Shown here piece by piece: positions 17,778 through 27,057 of a DNA stretch of 64,000 nucleotides. The stretch is from Filimonas zeae. GTDB taxonomy: Bacteria; Bacteroidota; Bacteroidia; Chitinophagales; Chitinophagaceae. Below the pieces are notes generated by a model. It was not told where the DNA came from, made no database searches, and saw only the letters and a program-made list of their open reading frames with translations. Each line of letters opens with the position of its first letter. The stretch's first letter is position 1. The stretch lies in the NCBI RefSeq assembly GCF_014641615.1, contig NZ_BMIB01000003.1, forward strand, positions 930,001 through 994,000, in the 5' to 3' direction. Made by a program: the position numbers and the translations under genes.

Positions 17778-18689
17778 TTACCGGTGCGCCGGGTTGGTAT
17801 ACCCGGTAACCGGCCCTGTGGCGGTGGTATGGGTGCTGGTATAACCCAGCAGCGACAGCATAGTGGCTGCATAACGTGCGCCCAGTGTGCGGGTACCTTC
17901 TGCACTAAAATGTAAACGGTCACCGGCAACCGCGCATCCTTTGGAGGAGATGACGTGCGCCGTAGGTATTACCTGTGGCAGCGTGGCTATAATACCGTTC
18001 ATACCGGCGCAAACACCATTCTGTTCTTTATGTACTACTTCACCAGCCAGCAATGGCACCTGTGCGGCGTTCAGCCCCAGATCGTGTAACAGATTTTCAT
18101 ATACCATATTTACTTTGGCAGGCCAGGTACTATCATTGGTGTTTGATTCGCCCTGGTGCAGCAGAATACCTTTTATAACCCCATCCTGCTGCGCCAGCTT
18201 TGCCATTGCAACCAGGCGTGCATACGGGTTGCCTTCGTACTCTCTGGCGGTGTTCTTTAACCAGTCCGGTGCAGCGGCCACATAACTGCTATAGTTATCC
18301 TTATCAAACAGTTCAATTTTACAGCCGCCTACCGCTACGTTAATTACGCCTACACGGTTATGTGCGGGCAGGTGCGCCAGCATTTCGCGGCCAAAGTAAT
18401 CTGCCGGGGTAAGGCCCGTTCTGCTGCGGCACAGCGGTGGCTTTGCCGTATACCAGTTACCCATGGTTCTGTTCAGGGCCGGAAAATCTACCGCTGCCAT
18501 TACCTGAAAGCGGCTGTCTACCGTAGTATCCTGTGGTTCAAAACGGGCATTGCCCTCCATGTTCGACTGACCCAGACACAGATAAATATGAAAACCCGTA
18601 TCGCGTGCCTGGGCGTAAGTGGTTGCGGGCAGGGCATTGATCAGCGCCATACAGCAGGTAATGGCAGCAGTGGTAAGTAATTTTGGCAT
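17778..18689 (-). CDS. CE6-type acetylesterase (SASA/SGNH), 303 aa
   Basis: This is a secreted carbohydrate acetylesterase, probably removing acetyl groups from xylan. The start at 18689 gives a signal peptide (1-27, TYAQA); a longer frame to 18887 would run into the regulator gene and lacks a signal. SGNH-hydrolase motifs are nucleophile S42 in LCLGQSNMEG, the HQGESN block (about residue 165) and D257/H260 in GDRLHFSAEG. These match the SASA family that includes CE6 acetylxylan esterases. It is the first gene after the hybrid regulator and has its own promoter (18707-18770). Specificity is inferred from the locus. Confidence 0.85.
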   Translation of the reverse strand: MPKLLTTAAITCCMALINALPATTYAQARDTGFHIYLCLGQSNMEGNARFEPQDTTVDSRFQVMAAVDFPALNRTMGNWYTAKPPLCRSRTGLTPADYFGREMLAHLPAHNRVGVINVAVGGCKIELFDKDNYSSYVAAAPDWLKNTAREYEGNPYARLVAMAKLAQQDGVIKGILLHQGESNTNDSTWPAKVNMVYENLLHDLGLNAAQVPLLAGEVVHKEQNGVCAGMNGIIATLPQVIPTAHVISSKGCAVAGDRLHFSAEGTRTLGARYAATMLSLLGYTSTHTTATGPVTGYTNPAHR

Positions 18690-18706
18690 GTAGCAATTAT
18701 TAAAGC

Positions 18707-18770
18707 CAAAACTACACAGGCACCTGCCCAACGGAGGACAACAAATGATGAAAAGAATAGCACAAATGTC
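18707..18770 (-). promoter_or_regulatory. CE6 promoter with candidate regulator-binding site
   Basis: A -7 element TAGTTTTG (18714-18707, minus strand) is a full TAnnTTTG match and ends 18 nt before the CE6 start. A 20-bp motif, GACATTTGTGCTATTCTTTT (18770-18751), sits 36 nt upstream of it and is nearly identical to the one in front of the SusC at 15686. The likely binder is the AraC-type output domain of the regulator encoded immediately upstream. Confidence 0.62.
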
Positions 18771-18810
18771 AAACACCCTTTGATGTTCAATGATATACCG
18801 CCAATACATC

Positions 18811-21800
18811 CTAATTCGCCGGTTTTCTTTTCTGAGCAATGTATTCCGTGGGCGACATCTGATATTTTGCCTTAAACGCCCGCGCAAAATAGTTAGGCGT
18901 TACAAAGCCCACAGCATACCCTATTTCCGCCACCCGCATATCACTTGTTTCCAGCAATGCCGCTGCCTTGCCCAGCCGTACAGAGCGTATATATTCCACC
19001 GGTGTTTCGCCCGTAAGCTCCATCAGTTTATTGTACAGGGTAGCCCTGCTCATGAACAGGTGTTTGGCCAGCTGCTCTACCGATAGGTTTTCATCTTCAA
19101 TATGCTCCTCTATATACCGGGTAACTTTAACCAGCAGCTTTTCATTCTCACTCTCTACCTGTGCCGGTTGCGTACCCACCTCAACCCGTTTGGTATACGT
19201 ATCTTTTAAACGCTGGTTCAGTGTTGCCAGGTTGCGTATTTTAACCACCAGTATACCGGGGCTAAAGGGCTTGGTTAAATAATCACTCGCGCCTGTCTGT
19301 AACCCCTGTAGCTGATTCGCATCACCCGTAAGTGCTGTAAGCAGTATAATGGGTATATGTGCTGTACGTTTATCTCCCCTTATTTTCTTACTCAGGGTAA
19401 TACCATCTATATGCGGCATATTAATATCACTCACAATTACCTGTGGGTGGCACTGTAACGCTTTTTGCCAGCCTTCCCGGCCGTCTGCCGCTTCTACTAC
19501 TTTGTAGTAACGGCTCAGCTGACTTTTCAAAAAGCTTCGGTAGTCTTCGCTGTCTTCTACCAGCAGTACGGTAAGGCGTTCGCCTTCGGGTATGTTCAGC
19601 TCCGGTAGCTGTGCTGTGTCAGCCGCTGGCGCTACCTGTTCCGCTGGCTGCACGGTTTCAGTGGTGGGCGTTGGTGCCTGTTGCATCAAAGCATTTGGCA
19701 ATACAGGTTGTTGTGATGGTGCAGGCGTTCCGGAATGCTGTAACCCCGTTGATGCAGGTTCTTCCTGCTGCTGTGGTGCAGCTGGTGTGGACTGTGCGGG
19801 CGTTACCGGCTGCTGTTGTTGCAGGGGCAGCTTTACTGTAAACGTACTACCCTTACCATGCGCACTATGCACCGCTACGGTGCCGCCATGCAGTTGTACA
19901 AAATCGCGGGTAATAGACAAACCTATACCGCTACCCTGATTCATAATATCGGGGCGTGTTTCGCCCTGGTAAAAGCGGTCGAATATGTGGCGCTGTTCTT
20001 CCTCCGTCATGCCAATGCCGTTATCGGTTACAGTAAACGTTATACCGGCGTTGTCAGGCTGCGGTTGCAGGTGCAGCGTTACTACTCCGTTTTCACCGGT
20101 AAACTTAAAGGCATTGCCCAGCAGGTTAAACAATACGCGTTCCATCTTATCCTTATCAAACTGTGTATACCAGGTTTGCAGGTCTGTATGAAAATGAAAG
20201 CGGATGTGGCGGCGGTCTGCCAGGTCGCGGAACGACTCTGCTGCTTCCTGCAGAAAGCTTACTATATCCCCCGGCTCCTGATGCAGCCTCAGTTCCTGCG
20301 CTTCGGGGTTGCGAAAATCCAGCAGCTGGTTTACCAGGTTCAGCAGCCTGCGGGTGTTACGGCGTACCATGCTCAGCTGGCTTTTTCTGGCAGGGTCTGC
20401 CTCATCTTCCAGCAGCGCCTGTACCGGCCCGGCTATCAGCGAAAGCGGGGTGCGGAATTCATGGCTCAGGTTGGTAAGAAACTTAATTTTTACCTCATCA
20501 AACGCGCGCTGCCGTTCTGCTTCTTTCCGCTCCTCTTCTATCAGCTGCCTTACCCGCCGGCGTTCCTGTTCGGCGGCATATTTCCGGTGCAGCCGTTGTA
20601 TGCCGCGGTAGCGTATGCCCCAGAGTATACAGGCTGCTAACAATAAATAGGCTGCCCAGGCATAGCCCGTACGCCATAAGGGAGGTTTAATAAATATTTT
20701 TATAGAAGCGGGTTGTGTAACCCAGTTACTGTTGGGGCTGTAGGCTTTTACCAGCAGCGTATACTCACCAGGGTCAAGATTGGTAAACACGGCCGTTTTA
20801 CCGCTGCCAATGGCGTTCCAGCTTTTGTCAAAACCCTGTAGCTGGTACTGGTAACGGCATTCGTTGGGGCTGGTAAAATCCAGCACGGTAAAGCCTACCG
20901 AAAAGTTTTGTTTGTACTTCAGCCGTATTTCCTGCGCTATGGCAATATTAGTGCTGATGGCGCTGTGCTCACCCGGCACCACCTCGTTGTTATCTACCTT
21001 TAAACCGGTAAATACCACAGCAGGTATATGGTGGTTGTAGTGCAGCGAAGCCGGGGCAAAATAGTTAAAGCCATTCAGCCCGCCGAAGAAGAAATTGCCG
21101 TCACTGGTAACCAGGCCCGAGCCGCGTGCAAAAGCGCTCTGCTGTAAACCGTTATCAGCGGTAAAGTTTTTACAGGTAAGCGTAACCGGGTCAAAAGCGC
21201 TGATGCCTTTGTTGGTACTCAGCCACAGGGTGCCTGCACTATCGGCCAGTATTCTGGCAATTACATTATTCGCCAGCCCTTCCCTTGCGGTATATACGGC
21301 AAAACTGTCTTTTTTATAATCCAGCCGCAGCAGTCCGCGGCCACCGGTGCCGGCCCATATTACACCGGCTTTGCCAGGCAGCAGTGTCTGCACCTCATCT
21401 ACAGGCAGGTCTTTGGTTTGCCAGCGGCCGTACATGCGAAACGTGCGCGCAACGGGGTCATACATATCCACTCCCCTGCCCGGCGCTGCAATCCATATCC
21501 TGCCTTCAGCATCCTCCTGTATATCGCGTATAAAACTTTTGTCGGCCGCCTTATCGCCCGTGGCGCCGCTGATATAATCTTTCATGGCCACAAACACACG
21601 TTTACCGGGCACATACACCTGTACCCCTTTGCCATTGGTGCCTATCCATACATTGCCCTGCCTGTCTTTATGTAAACAAAACACCTCATCGCTCACCAGG
21701 CCTGAAACGCCATCATCTGCTGAATAATGGCGTACAGCGCCACTAAGGGTGTTCAGTACATAAATGCCCTGCATATATGTGCCTATCCACAATTCGTGCT

Positions 21801-23055
21801 GCACCCTTTCCAGCGCCAGTACTGTTAAGGGCTGCCGCCCTATGGGTATACGGGTAAACAGGCCGGTGCGTATGTTAAACAGGTTAAGCCCGCCGGCATC
21901 TGTACCTATATACACAGTACCATCTGCACCGGGTGCAAAAGAGGTAACCTTGGGTGCGCTGAGCCCATAGGGATCAAAAGGATTGCTGCGTACCAGGTGA
22001 AAGGCGGTAAGGTTACGGTCGTATTTGTTTACACCGCTCTGAAAAGCGCCTACCCAGTAAATGCCTTTGGCATCAATATAAATGGTTCTTACCGAGCTGC
22101 CCTGCAAACTGTACTGGTTACGCGCATTGCCGGTTACATGCTCCACCATGCCGGTAGCAGGGTATAATATATCCAGTCCTTTTTCAGTGCCTACCCATAC
22201 GCGGCCATCGGCATCGTGCGTTACTTTATAAATGCGGTTGCTGCAAAGGGCTTTACCGGCCGGGGCATTGGTGCTGTAGTTGTAAAAAGTGTTGCTGCCT
22301 GCGGGTAATACATTAATGCCGCCGTCTATAGTGCCAAACCATATATTGCCTTTGCGGTCTTCACTTATGCTTTTAATAGCCAGCTGCCTGGCGGCTGCGG
22401 GGGATGCACCGCCGGTATGCAAACGAAAGGCGTCGGTGGCAAGCTCATACTGGTACAGGCCTTCGTTACTGCCAACCCATAAACGTTGGCGGCTGTCTTC
22501 ATACAGGCTTAAAAACATACCTGCGGTAAGGTGGGTTTGCGCACTGTCTTCAAACCGGTAATACCGGCTGTGCTGTGTGGCGGGTGTGTACCGGAACAAA
22601 CCGGAGTAACCACCCAGCCACAGGTTACCTGCATGGTCGGCGCAGATCGTGCGTACCGAAGCCCCGCGGGTAACCGGGCTGTTGATGAAAGCGTCCTTAC
22701 TGCGGTTGTATTGCGAAAGGCCTTTATGGGTGCCTATCCACAGTGTACCCTTTGCATCTTCATACAACTCCAGTATAGAATTGGAACGTATAGAAGTGGT
22801 ATCTGCCGGGTTATGGCTGTAAATGGTAAAGTGTGAGCCATCGTAGCGGGCCAGCCCATCATCGGTGCCAAACCACATATACCCCCATCTGTCTTTCAGT
22901 ATTACATTTATATTATCCGAAGGCAAACCATCTTTACTGCTGAAGTTGATAAAATGCAGACTATCCTGCCGGGCAAAACTTTCAGCGTTGCCCACAACCA
23001 ACAAAAACAACAGAAACAGACGAAAAGCAATCATTATTAAACATTTCATATACAA
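18811..23055 (-). CDS. Hybrid two-component system regulator (HTCS), 1414 aa
   Basis: This is a one-chain sensor and transcription factor that detects an oligosaccharide in the periplasm and switches on the adjacent locus. In order it has: signal peptide (to about 28), two beta-propellers of Reg_prop repeats (repeated WFGT and WVGT motifs, about 30-700), a Y_Y_Y domain (about 715-795), one membrane helix (about 800-822), a coiled coil, HisKA with phospho-acceptor H865 (LSHEFRTP), HATPase (VTDNGIGM), a receiver with phospho-acceptor D1210 (VSDINMPHIDG) and a C-terminal AraC HTH (about 1310-1410). An unusual Gln/Pro/Thr/Ala linker of some 80 residues (about 1076-1156) separates kinase and receiver. 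It lies just upstream of the CE6-GH43-SusCD genes, so xylan fragments are the likely signal. Confidence 0.95.
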   Translation of the reverse strand: MYMKCLIMIAFRLFLLFLLVVGNAESFARQDSLHFINFSSKDGLPSDNINVILKDRWGYMWFGTDDGLARYDGSHFTIYSHNPADTTSIRSNSILELYEDAKGTLWIGTHKGLSQYNRSKDAFINSPVTRGASVRTICADHAGNLWLGGYSGLFRYTPATQHSRYYRFEDSAQTHLTAGMFLSLYEDSRQRLWVGSNEGLYQYELATDAFRLHTGGASPAAARQLAIKSISEDRKGNIWFGTIDGGINVLPAGSNTFYNYSTNAPAGKALCSNRIYKVTHDADGRVWVGTEKGLDILYPATGMVEHVTGNARNQYSLQGSSVRTIYIDAKGIYWVGAFQSGVNKYDRNLTAFHLVRSNPFDPYGLSAPKVTSFAPGADGTVYIGTDAGGLNLFNIRTGLFTRIPIGRQPLTVLALERVQHELWIGTYMQGIYVLNTLSGAVRHYSADDGVSGLVSDEVFCLHKDRQGNVWIGTNGKGVQVYVPGKRVFVAMKDYISGATGDKAADKSFIRDIQEDAEGRIWIAAPGRGVDMYDPVARTFRMYGRWQTKDLPVDEVQTLLPGKAGVIWAGTGGRGLLRLDYKKDSFAVYTAREGLANNVIARILADSAGTLWLSTNKGISAFDPVTLTCKNFTADNGLQQSAFARGSGLVTSDGNFFFGGLNGFNYFAPASLHYNHHIPAVVFTGLKVDNNEVVPGEHSAISTNIAIAQEIRLKYKQNFSVGFTVLDFTSPNECRYQYQLQGFDKSWNAIGSGKTAVFTNLDPGEYTLLVKAYSPNSNWVTQPASIKIFIKPPLWRTGYAWAAYLLLAACILWGIRYRGIQRLHRKYAAEQERRRVRQLIEEERKEAERQRAFDEVKIKFLTNLSHEFRTPLSLIAGPVQALLEDEADPARKSQLSMVRRNTRRLLNLVNQLLDFRNPEAQELRLHQEPGDIVSFLQEAAESFRDLADRRHIRFHFHTDLQTWYTQFDKDKMERVLFNLLGNAFKFTGENGVVTLHLQPQPDNAGITFTVTDNGIGMTEEEQRHIFDRFYQGETRPDIMNQGSGIGLSITRDFVQLHGGTVAVHSAHGKGSTFTVKLPLQQQQPVTPAQSTPAAPQQQEEPASTGLQHSGTPAPSQQPVLPNALMQQAPTPTTETVQPAEQVAPAADTAQLPELNIPEGERLTVLLVEDSEDYRSFLKSQLSRYYKVVEAADGREGWQKALQCHPQVIVSDINMPHIDGITLSKKIRGDKRTAHIPIILLTALTGDANQLQGLQTGASDYLTKPFSPGILVVKIRNLATLNQRLKDTYTKRVEVGTQPAQVESENEKLLVKVTRYIEEHIEDENLSVEQLAKHLFMSRATLYNKLMELTGETPVEYIRSVRLGKAAALLETSDMRVAEIGYAVGFVTPNYFARAFKAKYQMSPTEYIAQKRKPAN

Positions 23056-23085
23056 GGGAAAAGTGGTTGATAGGCCACATTTCTT

Positions 23086-23156
23086 GCAATCGATTGCTAA
23101 TATAGGGAATATCTGATAAACGGCATGTTTAAACCACCGTTTTGAAATAATTTCAA
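23086..23156. promoter_or_regulatory. Two palindromes between HTCS and ECF sigma genes
   Basis: The divergent region contains a perfect 12-bp palindrome, GCAATCGATTGC (23086-23097), and a 7+7 inverted repeat, TTGAAAT-a-ATTTCAA (23142-23156). Both are plausible operator sites, the first in the HTCS leader and the second between the two genes. The bound protein is unknown. Confidence 0.4.
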
Positions 23157-23185
23157 CACAATGTAACCGATTACATAAAACCGGT

Positions 23186-23193
23186 TATCTTTG
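23186..23193 (+). promoter_or_regulatory. -7 element of the ECF sigma gene
   Basis: TATCTTTG fits TAnnTTTG and lies 14 nt before the start at 23208. No TTTG-like -33 box is seen at the usual distance. Imperfect inverted repeats TAACC...GGTTA (23163-23187) overlap it. Confidence 0.4.
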
Positions 23194-23207
23194 GTGGATA
23201 TGCTGCC

Positions 23208-23795
23208 ATGATGAATGACTATTCCACTATTAAAAAGCTTCAGCAACGTATTGCCTGCAATAACGATATGAAGGCCTACGAGGGTTTATACAAGTTATTG
23301 TTCCCCTCCCTGTTCCGTTTCAGTTATTCTTTTGTAAAAAGCCACGAAGCTGCGGAAGAGATTGTTTCCGATGCTTTTATTAAACTATGGCAGCAGGCGC
23401 AACAGCTATCTGAAATCGATAACATTAAAGCATGGCTTTTTACGCTTATCCGCAACTTATCTATCAACCACGTTAACAGAAACAGCCGTCATATCTATTA
23501 TACCATTGACGATTTTGCATTTTACAGCAGCATTACCTGGCAGCACCCGGAAGATATTTTTATATCCGGCGAGGCCGTGCGCAAAATAAATCAGGCTGTA
23601 AACAGCCTGCCTCCCAAATGCCGCCTCATTTTTCAGCTGGTAAAGCTGGAAGGGCTTACGTATCAGGAAACCGCAGATGTACTGGGGCTTTCGCTGCCTA
23701 CGGTACGTAATCAGGTAGTAATAGGTATGAAAAAGTTATTGCAATCGTTACCAGCGTTTCAGCTGGCCGTTCCGCTTTGCCGGGATGAAGAGTAA
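23208..23795 (+). CDS. ECF-type sigma factor, 195 aa
   Basis: This is an extracytoplasmic-function sigma-70 of the Bacteroidota type. Region 2 lies at about 30-75 (FRFSYSFVKSHEAAEEIVSDAFIKLW) and region 4 at about 130-185 (LPPKCRLIFQLVKLEGLTYQETADVLGLSLPTVRNQV), the latter a helix-turn-helix that reads the -35 box. Such sigma factors normally sit directly upstream of a FecR anti-sigma and an STN-containing SusC. Here the next gene is a SusC without STN and no FecR is adjacent. The only FecR in the window, at 52340, lacks an adjacent sigma factor. Confidence 0.93.
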   Translation: MMNDYSTIKKLQQRIACNNDMKAYEGLYKLLFPSLFRFSYSFVKSHEAAEEIVSDAFIKLWQQAQQLSEIDNIKAWLFTLIRNLSINHVNRNSRHIYYTIDDFAFYSSITWQHPEDIFISGEAVRKINQAVNSLPPKCRLIFQLVKLEGLTYQETADVLGLSLPTVRNQVVIGMKKLLQSLPAFQLAVPLCRDEE

Positions 23796-23870
23796 AGTAA
23801 TTTGTACAGAATCGTACAGCGGTTGTTATTGGAAGTTTACGCAGGTGAAAGCGGTTATTATTGTACTCTC

Positions 23871-23879
23871 TACACTTTG
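23871..23879 (+). promoter_or_regulatory. Candidate promoter of SusC at 23916
   Basis: TACACTTTG resembles TAnnTTTG with one extra base and lies 36 nt before the start. Upstream, GTACAG occurs twice in direct orientation (23804-23819), a possible regulator site. Confidence is low because the element is off-consensus. Confidence 0.3.
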
Positions 23880-23915
23880 TGTTTAAAGTGCATTTAACTA
23901 ACAAAGGCTTGCAAT

Positions 23916-26900
23916 ATGAACAAAAAAGACTTACTAACACTACTGCTTGCTGTGCTGTTTTCTACACTGGCAGCGGCCCAGAACGTCACGGGCAAAGTAA
24001 CAGATTCAACGGGTAAGGCGGTTGCCTCCGCAACAGTAACCGTTAAGGGTTCCGGCAAAAAAGTAACTACCAATGAGGATGGACGTTTTACCATTGCCGC
24101 CAAGGGCAGCGATGTATTAACGGTATCCTTTGTAGGCTTTGCCACACAGGAAGTAGCGCTGAACGGGCGCACCACGGTAAACGTACAGCTACTGGGGGAT
24201 GTGGCAGATAACCTGGAAAACGTAATAGTAGTAGCCCTGGGCATGAAACGGCAGGCCAAAAAGCTGGGCTACTCTGCCGAAACCGTTAAGGTGGATGAAA
24301 TGAAGCAGAACCGCACCACCAATGTAATGGGCGCGCTGGAAGGCAAGGTGGCGGGGCTGGACATTTCGCCACCCACAGCCGGTACGGGTGCCAGCACCAA
24401 AATACGTTTGCGCGGCCAGAGTGCCTTTGCAGGCGCTACCAACTCACCGCTGATTGTTATTAACGGCCTGCCGATGGATCAGGGGGCACGCGGTGCAGAT
24501 GGTAATAACTCTATTGACCTGGGCGATAACATGCAGCAGATTAACCCGGATGATATTGAAAGCATGACGGTGTTAAAAGGCGCTACTGCTGCGGCCCTCT
24601 ACGGCAGCCGCGCAGCCAATGGCGCTATTATTATTACCACCAAAAACGGCAGCAAAGCCAAAGGCCTGGGCGTGGAATACAACCTTAACTACTCGGCAGA
24701 CCAGGTACTGGACTTTACTGATTTCCAGTACGAATATGGTCAGGGCCAGGCTGGTAAAAAGCCCACCACACAGGGCGAAGCCATCAGCACCGGTCAGTTT
24801 GGCTGGGGCGCTAAATACGATGGCTTACCCACCCCGCAGTTTGATGGTGTATTAAGGCCCTATGTGCCGCACCCCAACCGTATAAAAGAGTTTTACAGAA
24901 CCGGCCGCTCTGTTATTAACACACTGGCATTATCCGGTGGCAATGGCCAAAGCAGTTTCCGTGCTTCCTATAGCAACCAGAATGTGCAGGGCATCTCTCC
25001 CAATAACGATTATAAAAAGCGCATATTTAACCTGGGTGTAAACCATAAGCTGAGCGATAAGCTGCAGCTGCAGGTAAACATCAACTATACCAACGAGGTA
25101 AACAATAACCCGCCGCAGGTAGGCGCGCAGGGCGATGGGGCACCTAACTTTCTGTACCGTATGTCCAGCTCCATAGGGTTGGATGTGCTGAAGGAAAAAG
25201 CAGTAACGCCAACCGGTACTGAAACACAAACCTCCGGCTTTCAAACCACGCTTATCAACCCCTATTTTCTCATGCCCCGCCAGTTTATTATTAACAAGCG
25301 GGATAGAATACTGGGTACGGCCACACTGCGGTACGATATTACCAAATGGCTGTACGCGCAGGGCCGTGTAAATATGGATTATGGTGTAAACCTGCTGGAG
25401 CGTAACCGCCCCACCGGCACTGGTAGCTCTACGCCGCTTAACTCGGCGGGCACGGGCTTTAACGGCAACTACAGTATAGCCCAGGGCACCGCACGGCAAA
25501 TGAACTCCGACTTTCTCGTTGGGGCCAACCATGCGTTTAAAAACTTTACGGTAGATCTTAGTGCGGGTGGTAACATTTACACTGTACTCAACCGCAACTC
25601 CGTACTCAGCGTGGTAGACTTTATTGTACGCGATCTGTATTCTTTTGAAAACGGGTTAACCAAATCAGATCCCGATAACCTTACCCGCCACGATTATTAC
25701 CGCGAGCAGGTAAACAGCCTCTACGCTTTTGCTGAGCTGGGTTATAAAAACATGCTGTTTTTAAACATCACCGGCCGTAACGATTGGTTTACCGTGCTTA
25801 ACCCGCAAAACAACAGCTACTTCTACCCCAGCTTCAGCGGTAGCTTTGTATTTTCTGAACTTACTAAAAACCAGCCCTGGTTAAACTATGGTAAACTGCG
25901 CGCCAGTTACGCCAGGGTGGGCAGTGCCAATGGTATTGGCGCTTATACGGGTTTACTTACCTACGGCATTTTACCCAATACCTTTAACGGGCTTAGCCTG
26001 GGCAATATACCGGGTTTAAACAGCCCCAACCCGCTGCTGAAGCCGTTTAGCGTGCATGAAAAAGAAATAGGGCTGGAACTGAAAATGTTTAACAACCGCG
26101 TTAACCTGGATGTGGCGGCCTACGATAAGCAAACGAGAGATCAGATTATTACGGTAGCCATTTCCAACTCCTCCGGTTATGAGGGTACGCCTTTAAACCT
26201 GGGCTCGCTGCAAAACCGCGGTCTGGAGTTTATGCTGGAGCTGGTGCCTGTACGCAACAAAAACTTCACCTGGAGCAGCCAGTTCAATACGGCTATCAAC
26301 AGCACCAAAGTACTGGCGCTTACACCGGGCCAGCAACGGCAGGTGGTAAGCACTTTTGGCGGTAACGAGTTTATAGGCTCGCTGGTGTACGAGGTGGGTA
26401 AACCGCTGAACCAGCTGGCAGCTAAAACCTATCTCAGAAACGAGAAGGGGCAGATTGTATTAAACTCCGAAGGTGGCTTACAGGCCAGCACCGGGGCCGA
26501 TGTATTGTTTGGCAGCGCACTACCCAAAGCTACCGGTGGGTGGAACAACACTTTCCGTTACAAAAACCTGAGCCTGTTAATACATATCGATTATAAAGCA
26601 GGGGGCAAAATACTCTCTTCCACCGCGCTTAACGGCCTGCGCCAGGGCCATACCAAAGCATCGCTGGTGGGCCGCAATGGTGGCGTGGTGTTTAACGGTG
26701 TACTGGCAGATGGTACTACCAACAGCAAAGCAGTTGATCCGCAAACCTTCTATACACAATACCGTAACCAGCAAATTGCCGATCCGTTTTTGTTCAAGGG
26801 CGATTTTGTTAAACTGCGCAACATCACGCTCAGTTACGATCTTACCCGGGTTGTGGGCGACCGCCTCAAATTCATAAAAGGTCTTATGCTTTCTGCCACC

Positions 26901-27047
26901 TGCCGCAACGTGTTAATTATTAAAAAGTACCTGCCCGATCTGGATCCGGAAGCATTTGCTTCCTCCGGCGATAACCGTGTGGGTTACGAACAAACCACGC
27001 TGCCTACCACGCGCAACTATGGTATTAACCTGAATGTGAAATTCTAA
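23916..27047 (+). CDS. SusC/RagA TonB-dependent transporter, 1043 aa
   Basis: The protein has a signal peptide (1-22, LAAAQ), a CarboxypepD_reg-like domain (24-95, VTGKVTDSTGKAVASATVTV), a plug (about 120-245, with SPLIVINGLPMDQG and SMTVLKGATAAALYGSRAANGAIIITTKNG) and a beta-barrel ending NYGINLNVKF. There is no STN domain, so it is not built to signal to an anti-sigma factor. It pairs with the SusD-like gene 10 nt downstream. There are no glycosidases nearby; this type of SusC with a SusD-like_2 partner may import peptides, glycans or other nutrients. The substrate is unknown. Confidence 0.94.
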   Translation: MNKKDLLTLLLAVLFSTLAAAQNVTGKVTDSTGKAVASATVTVKGSGKKVTTNEDGRFTIAAKGSDVLTVSFVGFATQEVALNGRTTVNVQLLGDVADNLENVIVVALGMKRQAKKLGYSAETVKVDEMKQNRTTNVMGALEGKVAGLDISPPTAGTGASTKIRLRGQSAFAGATNSPLIVINGLPMDQGARGADGNNSIDLGDNMQQINPDDIESMTVLKGATAAALYGSRAANGAIIITTKNGSKAKGLGVEYNLNYSADQVLDFTDFQYEYGQGQAGKKPTTQGEAISTGQFGWGAKYDGLPTPQFDGVLRPYVPHPNRIKEFYRTGRSVINTLALSGGNGQSSFRASYSNQNVQGISPNNDYKKRIFNLGVNHKLSDKLQLQVNINYTNEVNNNPPQVGAQGDGAPNFLYRMSSSIGLDVLKEKAVTPTGTETQTSGFQTTLINPYFLMPRQFIINKRDRILGTATLRYDITKWLYAQGRVNMDYGVNLLERNRPTGTGSSTPLNSAGTGFNGNYSIAQGTARQMNSDFLVGANHAFKNFTVDLSAGGNIYTVLNRNSVLSVVDFIVRDLYSFENGLTKSDPDNLTRHDYYREQVNSLYAFAELGYKNMLFLNITGRNDWFTVLNPQNNSYFYPSFSGSFVFSELTKNQPWLNYGKLRASYARVGSANGIGAYTGLLTYGILPNTFNGLSLGNIPGLNSPNPLLKPFSVHEKEIGLELKMFNNRVNLDVAAYDKQTRDQIITVAISNSSGYEGTPLNLGSLQNRGLEFMLELVPVRNKNFTWSSQFNTAINSTKVLALTPGQQRQVVSTFGGNEFIGSLVYEVGKPLNQLAAKTYLRNEKGQIVLNSEGGLQASTGADVLFGSALPKATGGWNNTFRYKNLSLLIHIDYKAGGKILSSTALNGLRQGHTKASLVGRNGGVVFNGVLADGTTNSKAVDPQTFYTQYRNQQIADPFLFKGDFVKLRNITLSYDLTRVVGDRLKFIKGLMLSATCRNVLIIKKYLPDLDPEAFASSGDNRVGYEQTTLPTTRNYGINLNVKF

Positions 27048-27057
27048 AATTGTTTGC

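Noticed and set aside
17778..18887. Longer form of the CE6 esterase starting at 18887
   Set aside because: It would overlap the 3' end of the regulator gene and the promoter, and it hides the signal peptide that starts at 18689.
19816..20640. Plus-strand 274-codon frame inside the hybrid regulator
   Set aside because: It is antisense to the kinase domain, whose motifs are intact on the minus strand.
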